A stretch of 64,000 nucleotides of DNA from Chiua virens. Its lineage: Eukaryota > Basidiomycota > Agaricomycetes > Boletales > Boletaceae. Each line of letters opens with the position of its first letter. The stretch's first letter is position 1. This document shows, piece after piece, positions 23,628-36,072 of the stretch. Location of the stretch: the NCBI GenBank assembly GCA_019787685.1, contig JAHNUO010000029.1, positions 310,001-374,000 on the forward strand, read 5' to 3'. The position numbers and the translations under genes are program-made. Under the pieces are notes generated by a model that saw only the letters and a program-made list of their open reading frames with translations, was not told the DNA's origin and made no database searches.

Positions 23628-24843
23628 GAAGCGCTGAAATTTTGAATTTGATGGATTCCACGCATCGATACCTTTGCTTTGCTCGGGACAAAGGGGGCAG
23701 GTGCGTTGTAGCATTAACATGGTGCCTGGCTAAGATGTATGAGTTCGTGGTGCGGGTAGCTGTTTGGGCTTTCTTTCATGTTGCAATCGAAAATGAGGAC
23801 GTGAGCGCGTAGGGCATACCATTTCGTAAGTAACACCCTTACATCTCCTACCGTAATGATATTCCTTGCACGCACGCTGGAGTTCTATCACCATTCACCA
23901 TACGGGGGGAACATTGAGATCCTAATGTTCTGACGTTGAGTCACCTATACCTTTCACTACCTCGAGCTTATTGACCGTGGCACATTGATCTGAGCATTTT
24001 GCCAATGCGACGCTCTTCCTGGGGCTTGTAGCTTCTTGATACAAATGTTTCGAGAACGTCATGCCACTACAAACGATGATCGTAGGACGTGCGATGGTCC
24101 TAACGTGGTCCGATCGCGAGCCAGGTGAGCAGGGCCGGGTCGAGCTACCAGTACCCCAGATTATCCTCGGTGTTGGCTGTTCTGGGGGATCGGAATGTTC
24201 GTCCCGCTTAGTTATTTCCGGCCTCTCAGTCCCGAAAAGGATTTTCTAGTCATCGGGTTTCACTCTCTGAGCCGGTGTTAGCTAAAACTAGACCAATTAT
24301 ACCGAGGACTACGTCGGGGTTAAGTGCCTGGTATAATCGTTTCCCCACCTTCACACACATAATTCTCACCGCAGGTGGCACTGACGTGGCGACCTGTGAG
24401 TTCACATGGAATGTACTGAAGACCTCATACTCCACCTCTCCGTTACACTGTTCCGATGTCCTCACATATGAGACTTGTATGATTCAAAATGTGTTACACC
24501 TGAGTCTATATACGACGATTGTATCTGTATCTATATCAGACAGACGACATGTAAGAAACTTAGTGGTCATTTTCTCATTACCATGCATCCCCGTCACTAT
24601 TATGCCAGTGATGGTTACTCTGAATCTTTCTGATACCCGATACTTTGGAAGTTACCGGATCTCGCTTAGGTGACTCTGCTCCCATAAGTGTATCCAACTT
24701 TGACGTTCCCGTCTTTCGCCCGCACATAAATACTATGCCGACTGGGGGTTTAGAATCCGTTCTCCCAGCTCAACTCATTTGGAGGACAACTCACGACGGC
24801 GCTGGTCTTTGCACAACGTCCAATTGCGCCCCATTACTGCCTA
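23628..24843. other. Intergenic, no recognisable gene
   Basis: Short ORFs on both strands (for example 24275-24673 on plus) show no domain or compositional bias. The last 200 bases probably contain the trehalase promoter; an ATAAATAC element lies near 24,726, about 118 nt before the start codon. Confidence 0.5.
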
Positions 24844-27609
24844 ATGTTTCCATATTTGCAGCTAGTGGCCCTCATCGGGTTGGCCAGTTATACTCAAGCC
24901 GCACCCCAGACAACGACGACCGCTCCAGCGACAACGGGTGTACCCACTATATCAGTCACGACTGCGGTGGCTAGTGCTACGGTTCCTCTGACTAACTTGG
25001 TCCCTTCACAAGCCCCATTGCCCCCGGTCCAGCCATGGTGCATCAGTGGCCAGATCTTTTGCCCAGGTTATCCAGTACGTTCATCGTGCGTATCCGCATT
25101 GGGAACCAACTTAACCTCTATTCGGCAACGGACGCAGATACTGCAAACTGTGAATCTCGCACAGGTGTACAGTGATCCAAAGACTATCGTCGACAAACCC
25201 ACATCCAGGAATCCTCAACAGGTCCTCGCCGACTTTGCCAAGTTCAACCTCTCGAGCGTGACCGAAGGCGACATTGTCACCTTTGAGGATGTCGACTTCC
25301 TTGGTGAAGGTCTTGAACTTGAGGGTGCCGAGTTACCCGGATTCAACGCTGAGCCGCCATTCTTGAACAACATTACCGACCCGTTGGTCAAGGCGTTTGC
25401 GCAAACCGTCAATGGATACTGGCCTATACTCGCTCGACAGGTCAACCAGTCTGCGCTTTGCAGCATATACCCCGATGGAGAGTGCGAGAGCACATTTATA
25501 CCACTGAATCACAGTTTCATTATCCCTGGTGGACGCTTCCGAGAACAATGTTTGAGGCTTTCTTGGGCTGTATATTCACCGGGGAGCTGACGTGTTCTCT
25601 GACCCGTAGATTACTGGGACAGTTTCTGGATCATTCAGGGCCTGTTGAAATCTGGACTCAACGATACCGTCAATTCAACATTGCAAGACTTTATGGACGA
25701 GATTCGGGATTTCGGCTTCATACCCAACGGAGGTCGCACTTACTGTGAGCATTCCACCTCCGTTTGTCACATTGGTCTACTTATACTTACAGGTGTATAG
25801 ACTTGGATCGTTCCCAACCTCCACTCTTCGTGCACGTAAGTTTTGGTTGTTCAATTACTCTGGACTGATGTCTGAGGGTTGTAAAGATGCTGTACGACTA
25901 CGTTACCGTTACAGGCGATACCTCGATTCTCGAGCGTGGCCTGCCTAGTGCAGAGGTACGAGTTTTGTTTCTCTGGTCGTGGTCTTTTAACATGAGGTAC
26001 CTCAGACGGAACTTGCGTGGTGGGCCAGCAACCGAACACTCCAAGTGACGAGCCCATACACTCGACAGACGTACTCGATGGCTCACTATGCGGTCAACAA
26101 TACTGCGCCACGCCCCTGAGTCGTACCTTGATGACTACCAGACCGTTCATGATCCCACGCTGCCGCCTATGACCGATACCGAAGCTTATGCGTTGTATGG
26201 GGAATTCGCATCTGGTGCCGAGACCGGCTGGGACTTTAGCTCCCGGTTTGAAGCCAACCCACAACTTAATAACCTTGGTCTCCGTACGCTGAACGTCAGG
26301 AACAACATTCCTGTGTGTTTAAACAGTATCCTTTGTGGGTATTCCTGACCGTGACTGTCGACGGAAACAGCTGACCCATTTGTTACACTAGACAAGGCTC
26401 ATACCCTTCTGGCCTGAGCTCTACGGAACTTCGAACGCAACAGCTGCTGCCAACCACCTCCAAATTGCTGCCGATTTCCGTGCCGGCATCTTGGACCTCA
26501 TGTGGGACGCTTCGAAGCTTGCGTTCTACGACTTTAACATCACCTCCAACTCACGCAACTCTATATTCACGGCTGCAACATTCTACCCCGTGTGGAATGA
26601 CATTATCCCTGACGAGGTCCTTGCTTCGCAGGAGAACGCGTTTGGCTACTTTGCCGCTGTGAACATGGTGATGAACAGATACAATGGTACATTCCCTGTC
26701 ACTTTCGTCGACTGGACGGGACAACAATGGTGAGCCATAGTTTGTTCTTGGTATGTCAAAGTCGTACTGACGCCTTTCTCCCAAGGGACGCTCCCAATGC
26801 TTGGCCTCCTCACCAGTACATCATCATCAAGGCTCTCGAAGCCTTACCTGCCAACCTCACGACAAACGGTCTCCCCACGCCTGGCTCGGGACAATCGACG
26901 TACAATCTTATTCCGGCTGGTCAGCTCAACTTTACAGAGGCCCAATTGCCCGGTCAGCCATACCATGACGAACAAAGTGTGAACATGACATCAACGGGAC
27001 CGGGTTCGGACGTCAACACATTGAACGGAACCGTCGTGAACGGTGGCAATGCCACATCTGGTGAGGATTGGGCAGCCACCCTGATTCGAGAGATGGCAAA
27101 CAGGTATGTTACGAGCACGCTGTGTAGCTGGTGAGTGTCCTCCCCCTACTCTTTACTTGTCGATGTGACATGTGTGTTTGTAGGCACGCAACTGGAGGGT
27201 CTATTCCCGGCTTGCTGCCCCAGCTACCTCCTGCGCAACTCAACCTGACGGGCAGTATCAACAACACTGGAAATGTACGTCCATGCCCGTACCTATTCTG
27301 GTTCAACTGATCATTGTTCAACTCAAGATGTATGAAAAATTCTCCAACCTCAATGTCGACTCCTCCGGGTTCGGCGGTGAATACACAGTACAAACCGGTT
27401 TCGGGTGGACGAACGGTGTTTTGCTGTGGGCTACGGCAACGTATGGACAACTACTTGCCACCCCGCAGTGCCCCTCGTTGGCCCCTCTTGTCGCTGCTGA
27501 GAGTAGCACAAGCGGTGCTGTCAGTGTGAGAGTGACAGCATCCTCGGTAGGAGCGATGGGTCGCTGTCCTCGTGTCGTTCGTTGGATCGACGCTGATATA
27601 AAAAAATAA
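24844..27609 (+). CDS. Secreted trehalase, glycoside hydrolase family 37
   Basis: The N-terminus MFPYLQLVALIGLASYTQA is a clear signal peptide, followed by a Thr/Ala/Pro linker. The GH37 body begins at WCISGQIFCPGYPV. Signature 1 is complete across an intron at about 25,545 as PGGRFREQ plus YWDSFWIIQGLL. GGRTYY and DRSQPPLFVHML follow, then AETGWDFSSRF with the catalytic acid Asp. Signature 2 is split by an intron as TGQQW then DAPNAWPPHQY. Near the end come MYEKFSNLN and GGEYTVQTGFGWTNGVLLWA, with the catalytic base Glu. The enzyme hydrolyses trehalose to two glucoses outside the cell or in the wall or vacuole. Several N-glycosylation sites (NITDP, NLTSI, NQSAL) support secretion. The stop is TAA at 27607-27609, though the last 40 residues are not conserved-looking. 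There are about ten exons with introns near 50-60 nt; exact borders are approximate. Confidence 0.93.
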
Positions 27610-28113
27610 AAAAAAGTTGGTAGATGAACGTTACGAAACTACATAGCTTGTGTATGTTATATATCTGTACGCAACAGAAAAAATGATGTACTGAACCAAT
27701 TACTCTGCTAACATATCTTCTACCTATAAGTGATCCGGGTTGTTAATACCTTCTGCATCCAGATCGGAGTCCACGTCAGATGCTGATGAGAGCGACGGTG
27801 GGACTAATGTAGAAGCATGAGTGGCCGCGTCACGGCGATAAGGCTAAGCAAAGATCACAGGTGAGATTTCTTATTTGGTTCTGGCGCAACGGAAAGGGTA
27901 CACGAGATGAACGCAGTATTGTTGATTTCATCCATCGCGACTTTACAACACTCACGATCCACAATGTAATTGCTCGTCAGGCAAGGTATACAGTACCATA
28001 TCCTAGCTTAGCGTTTTTGTAAATAAAAGTGTCCTCACGAGTTCCGACAAATTTATTTGGCGTAAGTGCCGGTACCAGTGGATCACTGTACTTACACCAG
28101 GAATGGTAATCTA
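27610..28113. other. 3' region, possible last exon of the HNH gene
   Basis: On the minus strand, 27843-27724 is open and reads an acidic Ser/Asp-rich tail (SASDVDSDLDAEGINN, then a TAG). A CTTAG acceptor lies just before it. It could be a final exon of the HNH gene after an intron of about 270 nt. Otherwise nothing is seen. Confidence 0.3.
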
Positions 28114-29539
28114 TCATGCAACCCCAGGAATGACAGAAAAGGGGGACAGAAGATGAACAAGAAGAGAACTAGAGGATCCATCCAAAGCAAGGACTTTTGA
28201 TTCTTCCATATCGCGATCTACCCGGTCAAAAACTTCAGCAGCACCAGACATGTGTGCAACGCGAGCACACGTTGCATGAAGAGTGAGTAAGAAGGGGTCG
28301 GGTGGTGGCGCTTGCATGTAATCTGAATCGAACTCCACAAACATAGGAGCACCATCAACTTGGCGGTCGTGGCCCGCAAACAAGTGCTGGATATATTTGT
28401 CGTACTTCCCGTGGGACGTACAGACTTTGTACCGGTGTGGCTGCACCCAGTAGTCAGCTTGCGTGATGATACGTTCTTGAATAACGTACTTTATCAGTAT
28501 ACTCGAACCACATTTTCAAGTGGTCGAACAGAGAGTGGACATCGTGGCCTAACGTGAGCAGATTCCACACTTCATGGACGCCTCCTGGTACTTCGAACTT
28601 GGAAGCGAATTTTGAGAATCCGAACGTCCTCAGTATCGCCATGGCAGAAGCAGCATGATAAGTCTGAATAATAGGTGAGTATAATGAGGTCTTGGTGGTT
28701 ACCAATGAGACGGTACTTTGTTATACTTCCTGTCGTCTCCGCTGTCCCTGTCGACCGCAGGGTTGATGCCTTGCGTGGTTGATTCATTGAATATGTGAGC
28801 TACCTCGAGGGTAGCCATCAGGACTTCGGCGACACTGTTAAATTTCGCAAGTGATGACTCATCGTAGATGCCTGTGACAACGCAACGGTAACCATCACGC
28901 GCCAACACCTAACGGGATACATGAGGGACGAGATAATGATTCACGCAAAGTGGACGCGCCCTTTTCCTGGAAGTAGTAAATTTGTCGCCAGTGGCCTCCA
29001 TCGCGTCTTTGATCATATCCTGCAATGTATCGAAGGAAGCACGTGAAGGGTGCGAAGAAGGCGGTGGATATTGGACGATCGACGATCGAACTTGAAACTG
29101 CTGTGAGCATCGATTCGGGAGGAGAAACCAACCAGTTGAACGCACACGCTCGGATAAAATTGTCACAGATTAGTGTACCGTTTTCGATGATGACATCGTG
29201 TTGATTGCTGTGAGAGCTCTGATGCGGCGAGATAAGCCACTCATTGAGTGGCGCGCTAGGTGTGAAGCCAAAAAACTCGGATTGTCTTTCAAATTCCAAT
29301 AGAAGGTATCCAGCGACTCTGATAGTGACAAGCTTTCTCTCCGCCTCCTTCACAGCGGTGCTCCGTTCTTTGGCCCGTTTGAGAGTGCGTGCCTCATCTA
29401 GGGATTGCAGAGAATATGCTTCCGCTTGCAGGACCGCGTTGTAGGCGCGGTAGCGGGCGGACCCGGGGGTCCATCCTGGTAGTTCGCTGAGTTGAGGAGA
29501 GGTGAGCGTAGGGAGAGCGGATGCCCTGATGGTCGCCAT
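28114..29539 (-). CDS. HNH-nuclease-domain protein of agaricomycete type
   Basis: The first exon starts MATIRASALPTLTSPQLSEL at 29539 and holds a helical N-terminal region (AKERSTAVKEAERKLVTIRV). Later exons give KSTRPSRASF-type sequence, then the HNH_2 core: VLARDGYRCVVTGIYDES with its Cys, LEVAHIFNEST with the His, and GGVHEVWNLLTLGHDVHSLF with the Asn and final His, then DHLKMWFEY. A conserved C-terminal exon contains HRYKVCTSHG and GAPMFVEFDSDYMQAPPPDP. Agaricomycete genomes hold large families of these proteins; they may cut DNA, but no substrate is established. The frame can stop at 28114, or splice to an acidic exon ending at 27724. No inactivating change was found in the core. It is the last ordinary gene before the repeat-rich half. 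Confidence 0.8.
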
Positions 29540-30961
29540 AGTCGTGGTTTGGCCAAGATCGGCAGCGCGTGACGTTGATATAAGTCACATCAGCAAATCT
29601 TGCCGTTACTTAAAACCACTTGTAAAGCTTAATTGATGCGGCTGTCAAGGTTGTTGGACTCGAGGTCCTTTGATTACGCCAAACAATGGCAAGCCTCACT
29701 CGGCCTGATGCCGAAGGCTGTACAGTTGAAGCTGATATAACCCATACCCCAGATAACCCATACTCTGTGAAAACCCATACATTTTTCCATTTCCCATGTC
29801 CATTTGCAGGGATTTTGTGTCCATAACCCAGAACTCTGTCATAACCCATAACCCATAGCATTTTTTAGCCTTCATAACCCATAATGTGTGTGAATAGGAT
29901 GCTTTATTGGGAAATTTTTATATAATATTTTTTCCTTCTGTCCTGGGATGGTAAGCATGACCCAAGAACATCCCAAGATTCTTGACATCATAGTCATGAA
30001 ATCTATTGAGGTCCTAAATAAGGGTTTACAGCAGTTTTCAAAAGTCTGTGAAAAGTTGCCCAATCTTTTGAATAGTTTAGCTGTCACATGACTGGGACCC
30101 CAATGTACCTCTAGTCACGTTGTGTACTAATGTAATAGTAATATATTTTTTTCTATTTGTTGCAGGCATGTCGTCGCCATCTCCAACTCAGGATCTTGAG
30201 GATGAACAAGCCTAATAATCTTCCCCTCCGTATCCGTACCACTTGATAGCCCCTGGAACAACCTAGTGGAACAACCTAGTCAATGGGGTGGTTAGTTTAA
30301 TCCAAACCAACTAGGCCAGTGTGTCTAGGATGAGTGAAATAGAGCGACAGGTTAAGGGAACCACCCTTTACCTCCCTGTTTCGTTAGGTACTCATCAGGC
30401 TCTATTCTTGATAGTATATTTGAACATGTAGACTCACGGGGGTTTATATACCTTTTAGACCCGTGATTTCGGCAACTTGCGGGATAAGCTGATTCGACGA
30501 TAAGACACAACGGGACGGACCTCAAAACCTAAAAATATTCCAGTAGATCCGCTCTATCTCCCGTGCCCCTGACTGCGTTTTTAATACCCGCTATCTTGAT
30601 AACGGTGACAGTTGATTCCCGTCTATTGACAGCGAACCTTATCGGAGATTGATGAAACTCTATTGTGACGTGAGTTCCCCGTTGCGTGAGAAACAAACCC
30701 TAAAAAGCCCTAAGATTAAACCAAAACCTTGCGTGACGTGAGAACGCCGCTCCGTGAGAGAGTTCCCATGAGATCTGACAGCGTGAGAGAACAGATCGAT
30801 CATCCCGATATGGGTGGCTAAAAATATTACATTAGTAAGCCGGGGAACTCCGGTACCTGGCACGTGACTACCGGGCCGGTGGGAGTAATGGTTAGGCGCG
30901 GGCCGTAGGCCCGCTAGGGGTTTGTCCTATCTATATGAGAGCTAATCTTGGACGCCCTAGA
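29540..30961. other. Transition region with AACCCATA motif cluster
   Basis: Between about 29,735 and 29,885 the motif AACCCATA or a close variant recurs at least seven times on the plus strand, spaced 10-35 bases. This is typical of subterminal repeats in a DNA transposon. A run of GTGAGA/GTGACGTGAGT-like motifs follows near 30,665-30,800. No ORF of interest was seen. A degenerate or non-autonomous transposon is the likeliest content. Confidence 0.35.
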
Positions 30962-33380
30962 TGGAGGGTCAGAGGGTCAGAGGGTCAGAGGTCAGATAGT
31001 CAGAAATAGACTGGGTCAGAGGGTCAGAGGGTGAGGGTCAGAGGGTCAGAGGGTCAGAGGTCAGAGGTCAGACAGTCAGAGGTCAGAGGTCAGAGGGTCA
31101 GAAGGTCAGAGGGTCAGAGGTCAGAGTTCAGACTGTCAGAGGTCAGAGGGTCAGAGGTCAGATAGTCAGAGATAGACAGGGTCAGAGAGTCAGAGGGTCA
31201 GAGGTCAGATAGTCAGAGATAGACTGGGTCAGAGGGTCAGAGGGTGAGGGTCAGAGGGTCAGAGGTCAGAGATCAGACAGTCAGAGGTCAGAGGTCTAGA
31301 CAGGGTCAGAGGGTCAGAGGTCAGAGGTCAGACAGTCAGAGGTCAGAGGTCAGAGGGTCAGAAGGTCAGAGGGTCAGAGGTCAGAGGTCAGACTGTCAGA
31401 GGTCAGAGGGTCAGAGGTCAGATAGTCAGAGATAGACAGGGTCAGAGGGTCAGAGGTCAGAGGTCAGATAGTCAGAGATAGACTGGGTCAGAGGGTCGAG
31501 GGTCAGAGAGTTAGAGGATCAGAGGTCAGAGGGTCAAAGGTCAGAGGTCAGACAGTCAGAGGGTCAGAGGTCAGAGGTCAGAGGTCAGAGGGTCAGAGGT
31601 CAGAGGTTAGACAGTCAGAGGGTCAGAGGATAGACAGGGTCAGAGGGTCAGAGGTCAGGGGGTCAGAGGTCAGATAGTCAGAGGTAGACAGGATCAGAGG
31701 GTCAGAGGTTAGAGGTCAGACAATCAGAGGTCAGAGGTTAAGGGTCAGAGGGTCAGAGGGTCAGAGATCAGAGGGTCAGAGGTTAGATAGTCAGAGATAG
31801 ACAGGGTCAGAGGATCAGAGGGTCAGAGGTCAGATAGTCAGAGATAGACTGGGTCAGAGGGTCAGAGGTCAGAGGTCAGACAGTCAGAGGGTGAGAGGTC
31901 AGAGGGTCAGATATCAGAGGTTAGAGGGTCAGAGGGTCAGACAGTCAGAAGGTCAGAGGTCAGAGGGTCAGAGGTCAGAGGTCAGATAGTCAGAGGTCAG
32001 AGGGTCAGAGGGTCAGAGGTCAGAGGTCAGACAGTCAGAGGTCAGAGGTCAGATAGTCAGAAGGTCAGAGGTCAGAGGGTCAGAGGGTCAGAGGTCAGAG
32101 GTCAGACAGTCAGAAGGTCAGAGGTCAGAGAGTCAGACAATCAGAGGTCAGAGGTCAGAGGGTCAGAGGGTCAGAGGGTCAGAGGTCAGATAGTCAGAGA
32201 TAGACAGGGTCAGAGGGTCAGAGGTCAAATAGTCAGAGATAGACAGGGTCAGAGGGTCAGAGGGTCAGAGGTCAGATAGTCAGAGATAGACAAGATCAGA
32301 GGGTCAGAGGGTCAGAGGTCAGAGGTCAGACAGTCAGAGGTCAGAGGGTCAGAGATCAGAGGGTCAGAGGTCAGAGGTCAGAGGGGCAAAGGTCAGAGGG
32401 TCAGAGGGTCAGAGGTCAGAGGTCAGAGAGTCAGAGGGTCAGAGATCAGTGGGTCAGAGGTCAGAGAGTCAGAGGGTCAGAGGTCAGTGGGTCAGAGGTC
32501 AGATAGTCAGAGGTAGACAGGGTCAGAGGGTCAGAGGTCAGACAATCAGAGGTCAGAGGTTAAGCATCAGAGGGTCAGAGAGTCAGAGGTCGGATAGTCA
32601 GAGATAGACAGGGTCAGAGGGTCAGAGGTCAGACAGTCAGAAGGTCAGAGGTCAGAGGGTGAGAGGGTGAGAGGTCAGAGGTCAGATGATCAGAGGTCAG
32701 AGGTTAAGGGTCAGAGGGTCAGAGGGTCAGAGGTCAGAGGATCAGAGGTCAGAGGGTCAGAGGTCAGAGGGTCAGAGGTCAGAGGTCAGACAGTCAGAGG
32801 TCAGAGGGTCAGAGGTTAGCTAGTCAGAGATAGACAGGGTCAGAGGGTAAGAGGTCAGAGGTCAGATAGTCAGAGGTCAAAGGGTCAGAGGTCAGAGGGT
32901 CAGAGGTCAGATAGTCAGAGATAGACAGGGTCAGAGGGTCAGAGGGTCAGAGGTTAGATAGTCAGAGATAGACAAGATCAGAGGGTCAGAGGGTCAGAGG
33001 TCAGAGGTCAGACAGTCAGAGGTCAGAGGGTCAGAGGTCAAATAGTCAGAGATAGACAGGGTCAGAGGGTCAGAGGTCAGAGGTCAGAGGTCAGATAGTC
33101 AGAGATAGACAGGGTTAGAGGGTCAGAGGGTCAGAGGTCAGATAGTCAGAGATAGACAGGGTCAGAGGGTCAGAGGTCAGAGGTCAAACAGTCAGAAGGT
33201 CAAAGGTCAGATGGTCAGAGGTCAGAGGTCAGACAGTCAGAAGGTCAGAGGTCAGAGGGTCAGAGGGTCAGAGGTCAGAGAGTCAGAGAGTCAGAGGTCA
33301 GAGGGTCAGAGGTCAGAGGTCAGAGGTCAGATAGTCAGAGATAGACAGGGTCAGAGGGTCAGAGGTCAGAGGTCAGAGGT
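30962..33380. repeat. 2.4-kb minisatellite of GGTCAGA / GGGTCAGA units
   Basis: The array is almost pure 7- and 8-base units (GGTCAGA and GGGTCAGA). They are interrupted at intervals by variants such as TAGTCAGAGATAGACAG and CAGTCAGA, so higher-order units of roughly 50-100 bases recur. There is no CpG and the plus strand is nearly free of pyrimidine runs. The longest plus ORF inside (31244-31435) is an artefact of the repeat. The array ends abruptly at the TTTGATCAACTG sequence. Confidence 0.97.
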
Positions 33381-33973
33381 TTGATCAACTGAGTACAAAC
33401 TACACACAATAAGAGATAATATGACCATTGGCTAATGAGAACGAAGTCTTACATGTAGTGGACACAATATGTGGCAGAATAAATTGAAATAATGCCTTTG
33501 GACAGCCATAGCATGAGGCATGTTATGATGTGAAAGAATAAAATTAAAAAGAGTTAATGGTTAAGTCCATCACTAGTGGGTCAAAGATAGCATCTGCAAC
33601 ATTTATAGAATTTTTTTCTTATGCAACAGTGACAACCACCTCATATACTGAATTCTTCTTTGATGATATAGTTTTATTATCCCACAAGTCTAAGAACATT
33701 GTCATTCATGTAGAACATTGTTAGTCCATCTCTTAGCCTTCATATAAGGGAAATTTACAAGCAGTGAAAAGAAATATGAGACATATTAGGGCATGTTGAA
33801 TTATTTTGCCTGAATAATGTCATTTTAACAGCCAAGGACACAATAATGATGGTGCTATCAATGACCTTATAGAAGAGTATTCACAGTTAAGCTCCTCCAT
33901 TTCCCAACCTCATGACAACATGAATATAGGCAGGAAAATAAAGGGCTTTCAATATAATAGTTGCAGCCACTTA
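33381..33973. other. AT-rich flank between minisatellite and Harbinger element
   Basis: No ORF of note. This may be a piece of the element into which the Harbinger-type transposon inserted, but no retroelement domain is visible. Confidence 0.4.
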
Positions 33974-34018
33974 GGCTATTACGTGGCTATTATGGGGTTA
34001 TTATAGGGCAATTAGGGT
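33974..34018 (+). repeat. Left terminal inverted repeat of Harbinger element
   Basis: It is built from four imperfect 10-11-base units of the form GGCTATTACG, GGCTATTATG, GGTTATTATA, GGCAATTA. It aligns with the reverse complement of the right end over its whole length. Confidence 0.8.
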
Positions 34019-34039
34019 ATCTGAAAACACATTGATCGA

Positions 34040-35738
34040 ATGTTGAACGAGGAACAGAGTTTGAAAAGAATGCCTGTCAGCTGCCCCCCACCCAGACACT
34101 CTGCTAGGCTTCAAGCAGTCACAAATTCATTGCTCCCCATGTCCGGACGAGGGAGACCAAATCCACTTCAAGAGAAGAGTTCTTTCCTGACTCCACAAGC
34201 TCCCCAGGCATCCAGGAGGGGCAGGAACTCTCCACAAAAGAAGCGAAATGGAAGGGGAGGCAAGGGAGCTGCTGCCACCATCTCAGCTGAGCCCTCCTTT
34301 CCTAAGAACAACCAGCCAAATATTAGCTGGACTGATGACCATACCAACAAGCTTGTAGATTGGATTCTCACTCGACCTGCTAATCGCCACATCCTTTTTC
34401 TTGATTGCACCTCATCCTCCAAGACAACTCTGAATACCACCAAAAGGCCATCTGGAAAAAACAAGAAGGAAGTGGCTGGCGCAATCGCAAAGCACATCTT
34501 TGAAACAGATGAGGAACACTTGGCTACATATGCATCTGACCCATCAAGATATGTCCTCTCTGTAACCAATCAGCTAGGAGTGTGAGTTTTCTAGATCCCA
34601 GGCTCAACACCCTGATATCACTCAGGCTTCATATGGATTTCTTTCAGCTTGAAGACAAAATACCGTCATTATAAAGAACAATTTCAACAGACAGGGAATG
34701 GTGTAGCACCCCAAGGCTTGGATGAAACTGCAGGGCCATCTAATCTCCTTGGCATGTTTTTCTAATCAGGTTTATCACTGTTGGCTGACCTCTGTACAGA
34801 TGATGTTGAATGTGACTTCTCATACTTCAAAGCTCTTGATTCTATCTGGAGTGACATCCCCTCTTTCAACAGCAAGCTCGTCTCCTCCAAGCCAGGGGTC
34901 AACCACACACAAAATCTTTTAGGTGTCCTACAAAGCAAATCTGGTCCCGGCAATCTAGACTCAGGCAGATGAGAATGCAGTAGGAGACCAACAAGACGAC
35001 AAAATGCAAGGAGAAAGTGTTGGTGACACTGGTGAGGAGAATATCAAGCACCAACTTGAAGCTGATGAGCCAATGGTGGAAGCAGTAAGACCTTTTTTAT
35101 TGCTTCTTAACTCATGTTAATTGTGACATTTTCCAGCACCATGAGCTGTATGCTGGGCCAGCATCGGACTGGGAGCCTGAGGGCTGGGAGTTCTCCTTTT
35201 TCACGCTCAAGGACAAGGGTAAAACACCTGTTCAAGATGGGTGAAGTGCATTTAGGCACAACCCTTATTTGTGTCCACCCAGCTCTGTGGTCTCCAGCGT
35301 GAGCTTCAAGAGCAGTGCTGCCCACTCAAGTCCCACCTCCTCCACAAAGGTGGCATCAGTTTTGAGCAAGAGGACATGCTGTCAATGTTGATTGATGAGC
35401 TAACCAAGGAAACCAAGGAGCTCCAAGACAGTCTTGCTGTCCAATCTGTGCTTCAAATAAATTTTGCCTTATGGAAGCAAGAACTTGACAACCAAAGGGA
35501 GGAGCATCTTCTGAAACAAGCCACTGCTAAAGCCGATTTATGGTAAGAGCAGGAGCTGAGAAAGCTTGATATTGAGCTCAAGCAATCAGAGGAACGGGCC
35601 TACACATGCCAAATTGAGCTGCTTCGCCTACAAATCCAGCTCTAGCAGGCACAGACCAACACCCACAGCACTTCATCTTTCACCAATGCAACTGGATCTT
35701 CTACTGCCACAACTGGCCCCACAACCGGCCCCACCTAA
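34040..35738 (+). pseudogene. Harbinger-associated SANT/Myb-like protein
   Basis: The first exon (34040-34582) begins MLNEEQSLKRMPVSCPPPRH and has a basic Pro/Arg-rich leader, then a trihelix/SANT-like domain starting ISWTDDHTNKLVDWILTRPA and running to EDEEHLATYASD-like sequence (FETDEEHLATYASDPSRYV). After a short intron LKTKYRHYKEQFQQTGNG continues the domain. The C-terminal half is acidic, then coiled coil (ELDNQREEHLLKQATAKAD). Such proteins partner the transposase and bind the element ends or carry it to the nucleus. Two in-frame stops break the last exon (TAA near 35545 and TAG near 35645), and ends such as GPTTGPT follow. A reading without them would need unseen splicing, so I call it decayed. 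Confidence 0.65.
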
Positions 35739-36072
35739 TCCCTTTGGTTGCAACCTCGTACCTTTGTCTAGTTCATCATTCTTGTAGCCTTGTCTTGTTC
35801 CCCAAAATGGCTCTCACATTTGTTTGTTTGTTCTTTCACATATGTGTATGTGCGTCTCATGTTCTGTATGCAGCATGCGTATGTTTTTTTAAATACACTG
35901 ACTTGGATGTTATAATTTGATATTACCCATTTACAATGACATTTAGGCCATGTAATGTAAACAAGTCCTACATCAGCTCTGCTCGGAACTGTTGCCCTGG
36001 CGATCCATCTGCCACCTGTACTACCACCAGCTCCCCCTCATTCGCAACAGGATTCTGGGGTTCCACCTGTGT

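Noticed and set aside
31244..31435. ORF inside the minisatellite (VRGSEVRDQT-type repeats)
   Set aside because: It is merely the translation of GGTCAGA units, with no promoter or conserved start; the frame changes with each 7/8-base unit.
30962..33380. CRISPR array
   Set aside because: The host is eukaryotic, and the units are contiguous 7/8-mers without unique spacers.
30962..33380. Internal telomere sequence
   Set aside because: The unit is GGTCAGA, not TTAGGG or a known fungal telomere repeat.
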